Below are positions 1 to 6,305 of a stretch of DNA of 7,205 nucleotides, piece after piece; within the stretch, counting starts at the first letter, position 1; each line of letters begins with the position of its first letter. The position numbers were made by a program, and so were the translations under genes. This DNA is from Chloroflexota bacterium (GTDB lineage: Bacteria; Chloroflexota; UBA6077; CF-72): NCBI GenBank assembly GCA_019247135.1, contig JAFAPL010001108.1, forward strand, positions 1 through 7,205, given 5' to 3'. The notes under the pieces are model-generated. The model had not been told where the DNA came from. It saw nothing but the letters and a program-made list of their open reading frames with translations, and made no database searches.

Positions 1-613
1 TGTCGATGAGAAAACGTTCCAGTCTCGGCTGATGGTCCGGCGCGTACGTGCCCATGTAGCCGAGTAGACACTGGAACTTCTCCTGCGGAGCGACTGGCTG
101 ATAGAGCTGCGGATCGACAGCGCAGTACAGTGACTCTGCTTCGCGAGCCCCCCACACGCCTTTCAATTCCCGCAGAGCTGGTCCACCGGTGAACGAGAAA
201 TAGGTCTCGAATCGCGGGATCTGGTCCGCTCTGAGGTACTCGGTAGCCCCGGCGCGCCGCAAGGCTGTTAGCGTCACCGGAGTATCGATGTCGTAGAAAA
301 GTACTGGCCTTCCCGAGCTCAGGGCAGCGTCGATGACGTCCGCACCCTGCGGGACGTACGAGCCGACGAGCACAGCGGCCGCGCTTGAAAGGCATTCCGT
401 CGTCACTGACAGATCGTCGTAGAAGCGGAGGTCGCAATACTCAGGGTTTGTCACGTCACGGTTGCTGCGGTACCACTCGACGTCGCGCTCGAAGAACGTG
501 ATCTGCCATCCACGCGCCGCGAGCTCACGACAGAGTCCGCGGAAAGGAATGGCGTGGCCGTTGCCCCAGGATGAGGAAATGCTGAGACCGAAGATGACCA
601 GTGTCTTCGTCAT
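1..613 (-). CDS. CgeB/DUF3880-type glycosyltransferase, 3' end beyond window
   Basis: First 204 codons of a leftward gene cut by the window edge. The protein starts MTKTLVIFGLSISSSWGNGH. It continues with an ARGW-x-ITFFERDVEWY segment (residues 33-48), VLVGSYVPQG (81-90), LFYDIDTPVT (105-114), FTGGPALREL (141-150), LYCAVDP (162-168) and LLGYMGTY (183-190). This order is what I know from CgeB-like ('spore maturation protein CgeB', DUF3880 N-terminal domain) glycosyltransferases, soluble GT-B enzymes of usually about 350-400 residues. About half the protein is therefore present, and the C-terminal sugar-nucleotide domain is missing. The ATG at 613-611 overlaps the upstream stop as ATGA, and no good Shine-Dalgarno precedes it, so translational coupling is likely. 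Sugar donor and acceptor are not deducible. It is the last visible of three adjacent paralogous transferases and has the most family-typical motifs of the three. Confidence 0.92.
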   Translation of the reverse strand, partial: MTKTLVIFGLSISSSWGNGHAIPFRGLCRELAARGWQITFFERDVEWYRSNRDVTNPEYCDLRFYDDLSVTTECLSSAAAVLVGSYVPQGADVIDAALSSGRPVLFYDIDTPVTLTALRRAGATEYLRADQIPRFETYFSFTGGPALRELKGVWGAREAESLYCAVDPQLYQPVAPQEKFQCLLGYMGTYAPDHQPRLERFLID

Positions 614-1701
614 CGCGCCGCTGGCGCCAGTGCGCCTGTCAGGACTTCCTCGAGCGTTGCGGCGCGCTGTGCATACGTATGGTCTTCGAGTACCCTGCGC
701 CGAGCCGCGAGACCGATTCCACGCGCGCGTTGAGCGGACGTGCCCCGCAACAAGGTCACGATTTCCTCGGCCGACGCCGCCACCAGGATCTCGGAGTCCG
801 GCTCGAAAAAGGTGGAGATGCCTTGCCAGGCGTCGGTTATGACACACGCTCCACACCCGGCCGCTTCGAACACCCGCGTCGGCGGACTGTACCCGGTCGC
901 CGCCATGTCGGCACGGTTGATGTTCAACACCACACGCGCCGAGCAGTTCCACTCGCGGTGCTCACCGGTCGGCACGTGGCCGACGTAGCGGACGTTGCGG
1001 GGCATCGGGCAATCGGCCCAGCCGTTGCCGCCCAGGACGAACTCGAGGTCCGGCGCGAGTTCCGCTGCTCGGAAGAACAGGTCATGCACGCGCTGCTCGC
1101 GATCTGGCATGCGGTTGCCCATGAACAACAGATCGCACGCTCGTTGCGGGTCCGGATCGACGGGGTAGTACTCGTCCGGATCGACGGCGTTGTAGACGAG
1201 CTCGGCGCGTTTGCCACCCAACTGCGCATATGCGTCTTGCACCGGTGGCCCACCGCCGTACAGCAGGATCAGGTCATATCGCGGTATCAGCTGCCTGAAC
1301 GTGCCGTCCTCATCGGGATCCTCCGCAAACGCGGCCGCAAGTGTTTGCGGTGCGTCCACATCCCAGAAGCCAACGGCGGTGCGGTCCGTCTGCAGGTCCA
1401 GCACGGCGCGCGCGAGCTCCATGTCCCAACCGCCAACACCGCTGCATTTCGCCACCAGGTCCGCGTCTCGGGCGTGATGAAGCTCCCGCTCCAGGTCCGG
1501 CCAGCCCGCGCACACGCGCACACTTGCGTATGGCGGGTCTTCAACGAGATCACGATGCGCCTGGCGTTCGTACAGATCGGGCTCGACGAAGACTACGTCG
1601 TGTCCACGAGCGTGCATCGCGCTGCAGATGCCGCGGTAATATGTGGCGGCTCCGTTCCAGTACGCGGAAACGACGCTGGACCCGAACAGGACGAGCTTCA
1701 T
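610..1701 (-). CDS. CgeB-type glycosyltransferase, second of three in tandem
   Basis: A 363-residue predicted cytoplasmic GT-B glycosyltransferase of the CgeB/DUF3880 kind. The N-terminal half has MKLVLFGSSVVSAYWNGAAT, an ARGHDVVFVEPDLYER segment (31-46), GFWDVDAPQT (111-120) and LIPRYDLILLYGGGPP (138-153). The C-terminal half has YNAVDPDEYYP (170-180), LLFMGNR (191-197), VRYVGHVP (237-244) and YSPPTRVFEAAGCGACVITD (271-290). In that last block E279 sits where GT-B enzymes usually contact the donor nucleotide sugar. The frame stays open upstream to 1920, but the ATG at 1701 is chosen because the protein then begins directly at the first beta-strand and forms an ATGA overlap with the preceding stop. 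The longer N-terminus would overlap the upstream gene by more than 200 bases. No strong ribosome binding site is seen. The donor sugar is unknown. Confidence 0.92.
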   Translation of the reverse strand: MKLVLFGSSVVSAYWNGAATYYRGICSAMHARGHDVVFVEPDLYERQAHRDLVEDPPYASVRVCAGWPDLERELHHARDADLVAKCSGVGGWDMELARAVLDLQTDRTAVGFWDVDAPQTLAAAFAEDPDEDGTFRQLIPRYDLILLYGGGPPVQDAYAQLGGKRAELVYNAVDPDEYYPVDPDPQRACDLLFMGNRMPDREQRVHDLFFRAAELAPDLEFVLGGNGWADCPMPRNVRYVGHVPTGEHREWNCSARVVLNINRADMAATGYSPPTRVFEAAGCGACVITDAWQGISTFFEPDSEILVAASAEEIVTLLRGTSAQRARGIGLAARRRVLEDHTYAQRAATLEEVLTGALAPAAR

Positions 1702-2792
1702 TGCGAAAGCAGGTCCAGTAGTTGGTCCGCTCGGTGGCCGCAGGTATGCCGCTCGAGAATCGTCCGGCGTCCGTGCTGACCGAACGCCTCCCGAGCAACG
1801 TCGTCGCTGCACACCGCGGCAATGAGATCGCGCATCTCCGTCGGTGAGTGCGCCACGGCGTAGTCCGTGCCCGCCGAAAAAAGTCCGTCGGTGTCTTGCC
1901 AGGGCAATGAGATCAAACACGCTCCGCTTGCCAGCGCCTCGAAGACCCTGATGGTGGGTGTACCGGGCAAAAGCTCGACGTACTGACGCCGCGGCACGTG
2001 CAGCACTACTCTCGCCGCGCTATACACCGCGGGCACCTCCACGTTTGCCAGCCAGCCACGATAGTTGATATCCAGCCCGTTGCGAAAGCGCTCGACGACC
2101 GACTCCGGATAGCGCACGCCGTACACGGCGTAGCTCAACGACGGCAGCGAGGCGCGTGGCTCGAACACGTAATCCTCGAGCTCGTCGCTGCGGTCGCCGT
2201 CGCCGTAATTGCCGACGAACACCACGTCCGTGCTTTTTGGCACGTGTAGCGGGGAATACACCGTGGTATCCGCCGCCTCGTGCAGCACGGAGACTTTCTC
2301 TGACTCAAAGCCGAGTTGTCGGTACCGGTCGGCAACAGACGGACTGTATGCCAGGATCCGCTCGAACTGTTCTAGCTGCAGCTGTACACGCCAGTGGTCA
2401 TCGAGCACCACCCGGTAATGCGTGTCATGGAACAACGCTCGCACGCCCAGCTCGCGGCACAGAGCTCCAACCAGCCGAATAACGCGCGCGTCGTTCCATT
2501 CGTGGACGATGGCTACGTCGGAGCCCGCCAGACAGGCGCGCAACCATGATTCGAACGACTCGTCCAGGATGTACCGCTCGAAACTCAGATCAGGAAATCG
2601 CGTGCGAAAATTGTCAATTGCATGCGGATCCGCCTGGAGCAAATTCACCAGCGACCAGTTGTCAACCGCCTCGTAGCACACGCATGAGTGCCCGCGTGCC
2701 TGGAGCGCCCGCATCATGCCGCGAAGAAAATGCGCGTTGCCGTGGTTCCAGTCCGAAATGACGGATTGATAAAACAGTGCGAATCGCGTCAT
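1698..2792 (-). CDS. CgeB-like glycosyltransferase, first of three in tandem
   Basis: A 364-residue protein beginning MTRFALFYQSVISDWNHGNA. The S-x-x-S-x-W-N-x-G-x-A pattern and the ARGHSCVCYEA strand (32-42) align by eye with the two genes that follow. The C-terminal half carries VLHEAADTTVYSP (169-181), DVVFVGNYGDGDR (189-201), INYRGWLANVEVPAVYSAAR (242-261) and TPTIRVFEALASGACLISLP (278-297), a typical CgeB/GT-B donor-binding region with E285. The middle has diverged: where its neighbours have DIDTP and DVDAP it has FHDTHY (121-126). It may therefore use another donor or acceptor. The ATG at 2792 overlaps the upstream stop as ATGA. The frame is open upstream to about 3209, but that extension is arginine-rich, lies inside the preceding gene and is rejected. 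One 60-base line near its 5' end (2581-2640) is only 50% G+C. Substrates are unknown. Confidence 0.92.
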   Translation of the reverse strand: MTRFALFYQSVISDWNHGNAHFLRGMMRALQARGHSCVCYEAVDNWSLVNLLQADPHAIDNFRTRFPDLSFERYILDESFESWLRACLAGSDVAIVHEWNDARVIRLVGALCRELGVRALFHDTHYRVVLDDHWRVQLQLEQFERILAYSPSVADRYRQLGFESEKVSVLHEAADTTVYSPLHVPKSTDVVFVGNYGDGDRSDELEDYVFEPRASLPSLSYAVYGVRYPESVVERFRNGLDINYRGWLANVEVPAVYSAARVVLHVPRRQYVELLPGTPTIRVFEALASGACLISLPWQDTDGLFSAGTDYAVAHSPTEMRDLIAAVCSDDVAREAFGQHGRRTILERHTCGHRADQLLDLLSQ

Positions 2793-3841
2793 ACCGGCAC
2801 ACTCGCGTAGAGCCGGGCGTAGGCATCGGCCGTGGTGTCTGCCGTGTAGTGCGCAAGCGCGCGTTCGCGCGCTCGCATCGCCATTGCTGAAGGTTCGTCG
2901 AGCAACCGCTGCCACTGTCGTCGCAGGTCGTCGGCATCGCCCGAGCGGAAGAACACCGCCGCGTCGCCCCACACCTCGCGATACGATGGAATGTCGCTGA
3001 GCAACAGCGCACAACCGTGCAATGCCGCCTGGAGTGGCAGGAATCCGAACGGGTCGTATTTCGCTGGCGAAAGATAGATCGCCGCGCGTCGCAACCATTC
3101 TTCGAGCTCCGCCCGTTGCAGGAACCCGAGTGGCTGCAGTGGCTCGGGCACGCCGGCTTGACCGCCGTCCGGATGCCGCGTGTCGCCCGCCAGATACACA
3201 TCCCCGCACGCCGCCTGCGCGGCCAGGCCGATGTTCTTCGCCGCGTCCCAGGCGCGACCAGCCAGCAGCGTCAAGCGTTGACGCGCCGTGCTGGCCGACG
3301 GCGGCGGCGGCCAGCCGTTGTAGACCACCTCGATGCGTTTCGAACAGCCGTAGAGCTCACTCATCTGGTCGGCAAGAAACTTCGAGACCGCCGTCACCGT
3401 GTCCGCTCGCTGTATGGCCTCACGCACGAGCGAGGCATAGCTCGACCACTCGGGTGGCACACCTGATGCGCCGAGTGTCCACCTGCGCCAGCTGAGTACG
3501 TCACTGTGGAGCGTGAGCACGACTGGCACATCCACGTCAATGCATGCGGCGGCGAACTGATTCGCGTGCACCAGGTCCGCCCCGATTTCTCGCGCCAATC
3601 GCTGGACACGCGTCCTGGTCGCCGTGACGTCCGCGTCGGAATCCTGCATCCATTCCAGTTTCAATGGCTCCGCCAGCAGGGACACACCGGCGTTGCGGGC
3701 TTCCACGCGCTGCGCCGCCGACGGCTCGCCCAGGGCCAGAAGTGTCACCTGCGCCGCGTGGCGGAGTCGGAGCGCTCGCGCTAGCGTGACGGAAAAATCC
3801 CACACTCCGCCGAGGAGGTCGGTGGTGATGAGAAGCCTCAA
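2789..3841 (-). CDS. GT4-like (GT-B) glycosyltransferase with TTG start
   Basis: A 350-residue glycosyltransferase resembling GT4/'glycosyl transferases group 1' enzymes. It begins (TTG)RLLITTDLLGGVWDFSVTL, where GGVWDFSVTLA is the usual donor/acceptor-cleft loop. It continues with ADLVHANQFAAA (88-99), VPVVLTLHSDVLSW (105-118), ADTVTAVSKFLADQM (146-160), IEVVYNGW (170-177), LLAGRAWDAAKNI (192-204) and SPAKYDPFGFLPLQAALHGC (258-277). The GT4 E-x7-E pair is replaced by D263-x7-Q271. The frame is open further upstream, but that N-terminus would run inside the epimerase gene. The TTG at 3841-3839 starts exactly at beta-1 and gives a TTGA overlap with the epimerase stop, matching the junction style of the operon. 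Only a weak GGCGAG precedes it. It is probably cytosolic or peripherally membrane-bound, and its sugar specificity is unknown. Confidence 0.9.
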   Translation of the reverse strand: MRLLITTDLLGGVWDFSVTLARALRLRHAAQVTLLALGEPSAAQRVEARNAGVSLLAEPLKLEWMQDSDADVTATRTRVQRLAREIGADLVHANQFAAACIDVDVPVVLTLHSDVLSWRRWTLGASGVPPEWSSYASLVREAIQRADTVTAVSKFLADQMSELYGCSKRIEVVYNGWPPPPSASTARQRLTLLAGRAWDAAKNIGLAAQAACGDVYLAGDTRHPDGGQAGVPEPLQPLGFLQRAELEEWLRRAAIYLSPAKYDPFGFLPLQAALHGCALLLSDIPSYREVWGDAAVFFRSGDADDLRRQWQRLLDEPSAMAMRARERALAHYTADTTADAYARLYASVPV

Positions 3842-4980
3842 GCGGACGGGCTCGCCAGGGCGACATTGACGTCTGCCGCGTGCGGGAGCGGCAGTCGCCG
3901 CAATGGTACGGGTGTCGGCTGCGTCTCCGCGGCTGTCGTCTGTCGGGCTGCGCTCAGTGAAACCGCCCACGACCAGAGACGCCGCAGGCCTTCGTCGATG
4001 CCGACCTGAGGCTGCCAGCCGAAGTCCCGGTGCGCTTGGCGAATGTCGCTGACGTACACCGGCTGGTCACCGGGTCGCCATTCCTGGCTTGTAATCTTCA
4101 ACCGTCGGCCGGACAGGTTTTCCAGCCGCGGCCGCAGCTCTTGCCAGATCGAAATGGTGTTCGCTGGCCCACCACCAACGTTGTAGACGTGGCCCGCCGC
4201 CGTGTCGATGTGGTGCACGGCCAGCTTGAATGCGCGCACGAGATCATCGATGAACAGTAGATCACGCACCTGCTTGCCATTCCCGTAGATCGTCAGCGGG
4301 CGACCCTCGGCCACCGCGAGCATGAAATGTGCGACCCACCCCTGGTCCTCGGTGCCGAACTGACGCGGACCATAGATGCACGACATGCGGAAGACAACAG
4401 TCCGCAAGCCGTAGATGCGCGCATAATCATGCACATACTGGTCGGCCGCGCCCTTGGAGCAACCATAGGGTGAATGGAAGTCGAGCGGCTCGTGCTCATT
4501 GATGCCATACGTGTCGGCTTGCGCATCCGCGAAGCGGTAGCGCGTGCTGGACTCCACGGCCGGCCGGTGTGGCAGCGAACCATAGACCTTGTTGGTGGAG
4601 GTGAAAAACAGCATCGGCGGGATGCCGGCGCGACTCTGGCGCACGGCTTCCAGCACGTTATGTGTGCCGACGATGTTGACTTCAAGATCCTCGCGCGGCG
4701 CGGTGAGCGACGTCGTGACGGCGGTCTGCGCTGCGAAATGAAAGACGATGTGCACGCCTGCATCACCGATAACCGAGCGAACAAGGTCGGCATCGCGCGT
4801 ATCACCGCGCACGAATCGCAACCTGTCGGCGTCAGGCTGAGCCTGCAGCCACTCGAGGTTGCGCTCGCTGCCGGGCCGCAGCAGGCTATCGAAGACAGTG
4901 ACCCGATGACCCTCGCGCAAGAACGCGGCCGCCACGTTGCTGCCGATGAACCCGGCCCCGCCGGTGACGATGACGTGCAA
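3838..4980 (-). CDS. NAD-dependent sugar-nucleotide epimerase, CDP-paratose 2-epimerase-like
   Basis: A 380-residue extended short-chain dehydrogenase/reductase. The Rossmann motif TGGAGFIGSN spans residues 6-15 (G7, G10, G13). It is followed by GDTRDADLVR (59-68), HFAAQTAVTTSL (81-92), the STNKVYG block (128-134) and the catalytic Y172-x3-K176 within FHSPYGCSKGAADQYV (168-183). The blocks CIYGPRQFGTEDQGWVAHF (201-219), GKQVRDLLFIDDL (235-247) and YNVGGGPANTIS (266-277) are those I associate with CDP-paratose 2-epimerase (CDP-tyvelose epimerase) relatives, although other UDP/CDP-hexose epimerases are possible. Residues about 341-380 form an Ala/Pro-rich tail beyond the fold. The start is TTG at 4980: AGGAGGT lies 6 bases upstream and the protein then opens MHVIVTGGAGFIG. 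A GTG at 5019 that overlaps the HTH stop would add 13 residues. It probably supplies the nucleotide sugar for the downstream transferases. Confidence 0.94.
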   Translation of the reverse strand: MHVIVTGGAGFIGSNVAAAFLREGHRVTVFDSLLRPGSERNLEWLQAQPDADRLRFVRGDTRDADLVRSVIGDAGVHIVFHFAAQTAVTTSLTAPREDLEVNIVGTHNVLEAVRQSRAGIPPMLFFTSTNKVYGSLPHRPAVESSTRYRFADAQADTYGINEHEPLDFHSPYGCSKGAADQYVHDYARIYGLRTVVFRMSCIYGPRQFGTEDQGWVAHFMLAVAEGRPLTIYGNGKQVRDLLFIDDLVRAFKLAVHHIDTAAGHVYNVGGGPANTISIWQELRPRLENLSGRRLKITSQEWRPGDQPVYVSDIRQAHRDFGWQPQVGIDEGLRRLWSWAVSLSAARQTTAAETQPTPVPLRRLPLPHAADVNVALASPSA

Positions 4981-4986
4981 ACTGGT

Positions 4987-4993
4987 ACCTCCT
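4987..4993 (-). promoter_or_regulatory. Consensus Shine-Dalgarno AGGAGGT deciding the epimerase start
   Basis: On the minus strand AGGAGGT is followed by six bases and then TTG (4980-4978). It is the strongest ribosome binding site in the window; other starts in the operon have weak or no matches. It lies 24 to 30 bases downstream of the GTG overlapping the HTH stop, and so supports independent initiation at the TTG. Confidence 0.8.
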
Positions 4994-5015
4994 TGAGGCC
5001 GAATCGTGCGCACGC

Positions 5016-5255
5016 TCACGATGCGCCGCCTTGAGTGTCGTGTGGCGAGGATCTGACCTCGTCTGCTTCATCGGGATGCAGCTGCATCTCGAGAAAGCGC
5101 TGCAGCTCACTCTCGGGCACGCGGTAACCGAGCTTGGTGCCGCCAGGACGGAAGCCACGCAGTTTGCCCTGGCGCAGCCAGCGTCGCACCGTCTCCGGAG
5201 ATGACCGGATCCGCTCGGCAACCTCGCGCACCGTGAGGAGTCGCTGTTCGCTCAT
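5016..5255 (-). CDS. Small HTH DNA-binding protein, excisionase/MerR-like
   Basis: A 79-residue protein starting MSEQRLLTVREVAERIRSSP. Residues about 7-16 form helix 1 (LTVREVAERI). ETVRRWLRQGKL (21-32) is the recognition helix, and the wing RGFRPGGTKLGYRVPESELQRFL (33-55) closes the domain. This is the layout of 'excisionase family' / HTH_17 proteins of the MerR superfamily. The acidic tail to residue 79 is probably disordered. The ATG at 5255 is preferred because it places the HTH directly at the N-terminus; the frame is open to a TTG at 5300, which would add 15 residues. A GGAGG lies about 19 bases upstream of the ATG, too far for a normal site. No integrase or phage gene is nearby, so I infer a local transcription regulator rather than a recombination directionality factor. 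The stop overlaps a GTG as GTGA. Confidence 0.85.
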   Translation of the reverse strand: MSEQRLLTVREVAERIRSSPETVRRWLRQGKLRGFRPGGTKLGYRVPESELQRFLEMQLHPDEADEVRSSPHDTQGGAS

Positions 5256-5378
5256 GTTTGGGTAAGTGTGCCCGCCTCCCACTGCCTTCGGCCGTGACAA
5301 GCGCCGAGATACATGGCGTAGTTGCGAGAAGTCTCTAGTCCACCCTACAAGACAGGCGAAGTAGTTTCAAGGCACAAA
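5256..5378. other. Only non-coding gap inside the leftward gene series
   Basis: These 123 bases separate the hydrolase-like gene from the HTH gene, while all other leftward junctions overlap. No convincing rho-independent terminator is visible; the only compact hairpin, GCC-TTC-GGC near 5284, has a 3-bp stem. A plausible sigma70-type promoter lies at 5342-5370. I see no clear operator palindrome. Confidence 0.7.
5342..5370 (-). promoter_or_regulatory. Candidate sigma70-like promoter for the HTH/epimerase/transferase unit
   Basis: On the minus strand TTGAAA (5370-5365, five of six matches to TTGACA) is followed by a 17-base spacer and TAGGGT (5347-5342, three of six matches to TATAAT). It lies about 87 bases upstream of the HTH start codon, in the only gap of the series. 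The -10 is weak, and the assignment rests on position and spacing. Confidence 0.3.
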
Positions 5379-6305
5379 TCAAGCCACGGCCAATCGCTCG
5401 TCGGCCCGCGTGACTCCGTAACGACGCACGATCGCCTCACAGTAATCGGCAAAGTCCGACAGGTTGACTGGCGGGCTCGTATGGTGCGGCACCCGGCCGG
5501 CCCGCGCCGGCGTGAAGCACAACGTCACCGTCACCTCATACGGTGCCAGCGCCCGCATCACCGAGTCAAACCACTCGGCCGCTCCCGGCCGGTCCCAATC
5601 TGCCCAGCCGATGCCGGTGCGCACGCGTCTGACGCCAAGCCGCTCGAGCCGTTCGAGCATCTGTTCGAACCGACGCTCCTCGTGCCAGTAGACCCACTCG
5701 CACACGCCCACGCCATCTTGGACCCAGCTCGCCAGGCGTTCGGCCGAAGGCTTCGGACGACCGTCAGAATCGAACAGGCCCATGCGGAAGTGCCGGTAGT
5801 AGGCGCTGCCCTCGCTGTTCCGATGACGTGTCACGGCTTCCCAACGCTCGGGCAGGTCCATCAGCGCGTACCAGAACACCCGCTCCGCGTGCGGCAACAG
5901 CTGCTCGAGTGTGGCGTCGACCGCCCATGCCTGCAGCGTCTGCGACGCGAGACTCGATGCCCCGACTTCGGTCGCCCAGACCGGCTTGCCGCCGCTGACC
6001 TCGCGAATGTGCTCGATGCGCCTGCCCCACTCGCTCACGTGCCAGCGGTTCCAATCCAGAGGAAAGCCGTGCACCGCCACGACGTCGATCGCGTCCGCGA
6101 TGCCTCGCCCGAACAGGTTGCGAATGAACAGGGGATCGATCGGTGAGATGCCGCCGAGAACACGCGTCAGTCCCGGCGCAACCTGGCCGAGCCGTTCGCC
6201 GGCCATGGCGATCATCTCGGCGAACAGCGCCCAGTCAGGGTCTTGTGAGCGATCCCAGTGCGACAGATTGTTGGGCTCGTTCCATAGCATGACCGCCTCG
6301 ATCAC
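5379..6305 (-). CDS. TIM-barrel glycoside hydrolase-like protein, apparently circularly permuted
   Basis: A 308-residue protein related to clan-A (GH39/GH5-like) TIM-barrel hydrolases. It opens at what is normally beta-4: MIEAVMLWNEPNN, with E10 in the NEP motif as probable acid/base. It continues with VLGGISPIDP (49-58), IDVVAVHGFPLDW (73-85), GKPVWATEVGAS (106-117) with E113 as probable nucleophile, FWYALMDLPERW (144-155, beta-8-like) and GLFDSDGRPKPSAE (176-189), which is usually the end of such domains. Sequence typical of the domain beginning follows: EQMLERLERLGVRRVRTGIG (214-233), WADWDRPGAAEWFD (234-247), VTVTLCFTP (258-266) and a TSPPVNLSDFADYCEAIVRRYG block (276-297). No signal peptide is seen, so a cytoplasmic location is likely. 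The start is GTG at 6305, giving a GTGA overlap with the methyltransferase stop. Substrate unknown; it could be a xylosidase-like enzyme or a non-catalytic relative. Confidence 0.92.
   Translation of the reverse strand: MIEAVMLWNEPNNLSHWDRSQDPDWALFAEMIAMAGERLGQVAPGLTRVLGGISPIDPLFIRNLFGRGIADAIDVVAVHGFPLDWNRWHVSEWGRRIEHIREVSGGKPVWATEVGASSLASQTLQAWAVDATLEQLLPHAERVFWYALMDLPERWEAVTRHRNSEGSAYYRHFRMGLFDSDGRPKPSAERLASWVQDGVGVCEWVYWHEERRFEQMLERLERLGVRRVRTGIGWADWDRPGAAEWFDSVMRALAPYEVTVTLCFTPARAGRVPHHTSPPVNLSDFADYCEAIVRRYGVTRADERLAVA

Noticed and set aside
601..1779. 392-codon open frame on the plus strand opposite the middle CgeB-like gene
   Set aside because: It shows no recognisable domain and lies wholly antisense to a gene with clear family motifs. 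Long antisense frames are expected in high-GC DNA.
1702..1920. 73-codon N-terminal extension of the middle CgeB-like protein
   Set aside because: The extension is arginine-rich and lies in the preceding gene. The protein fold starts at the ATG at 1701, which also overlaps the upstream stop.
2793..3209. 139-codon N-terminal extension of the rightmost CgeB-like protein
   Set aside because: It is wholly inside the GT4-like gene and has no domain. The ATG at 2792 starts the fold and overlaps the upstream stop.
3842..3970. 43-codon N-terminal extension of the GT4-like protein
   Set aside because: It is low-complexity and overlaps the epimerase C-terminal coding region. The TTG at 3841 fits both the fold and the junction pattern.
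5016..5255. HTH protein as a phage or integrative-element excisionase
   Set aside because: There is no integrase, attachment-like repeat, tRNA or other mobile gene in the window. Similar small HTH proteins are also ordinary regulators.
5284..5292. GCC-TTC-GGC hairpin as a terminator before the HTH gene
   Set aside because: The stem is only 3 bp and there is no U-run on either strand.
5318..5366. Direct repeat GTAGTT at 5318-5323 and 5361-5366, 43 bases apart, as a possible operator pair
   Set aside because: A 6-base match within about 120 bases is expected by chance, and the flanks do not match well.
5322..6146. 274-codon open frame on the plus strand opposite the hydrolase-like gene
   Set aside because: His/Arg/Pro-rich, with no domain and no ribosome binding site. 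It is a shadow of the coding frame at 5379-6305.
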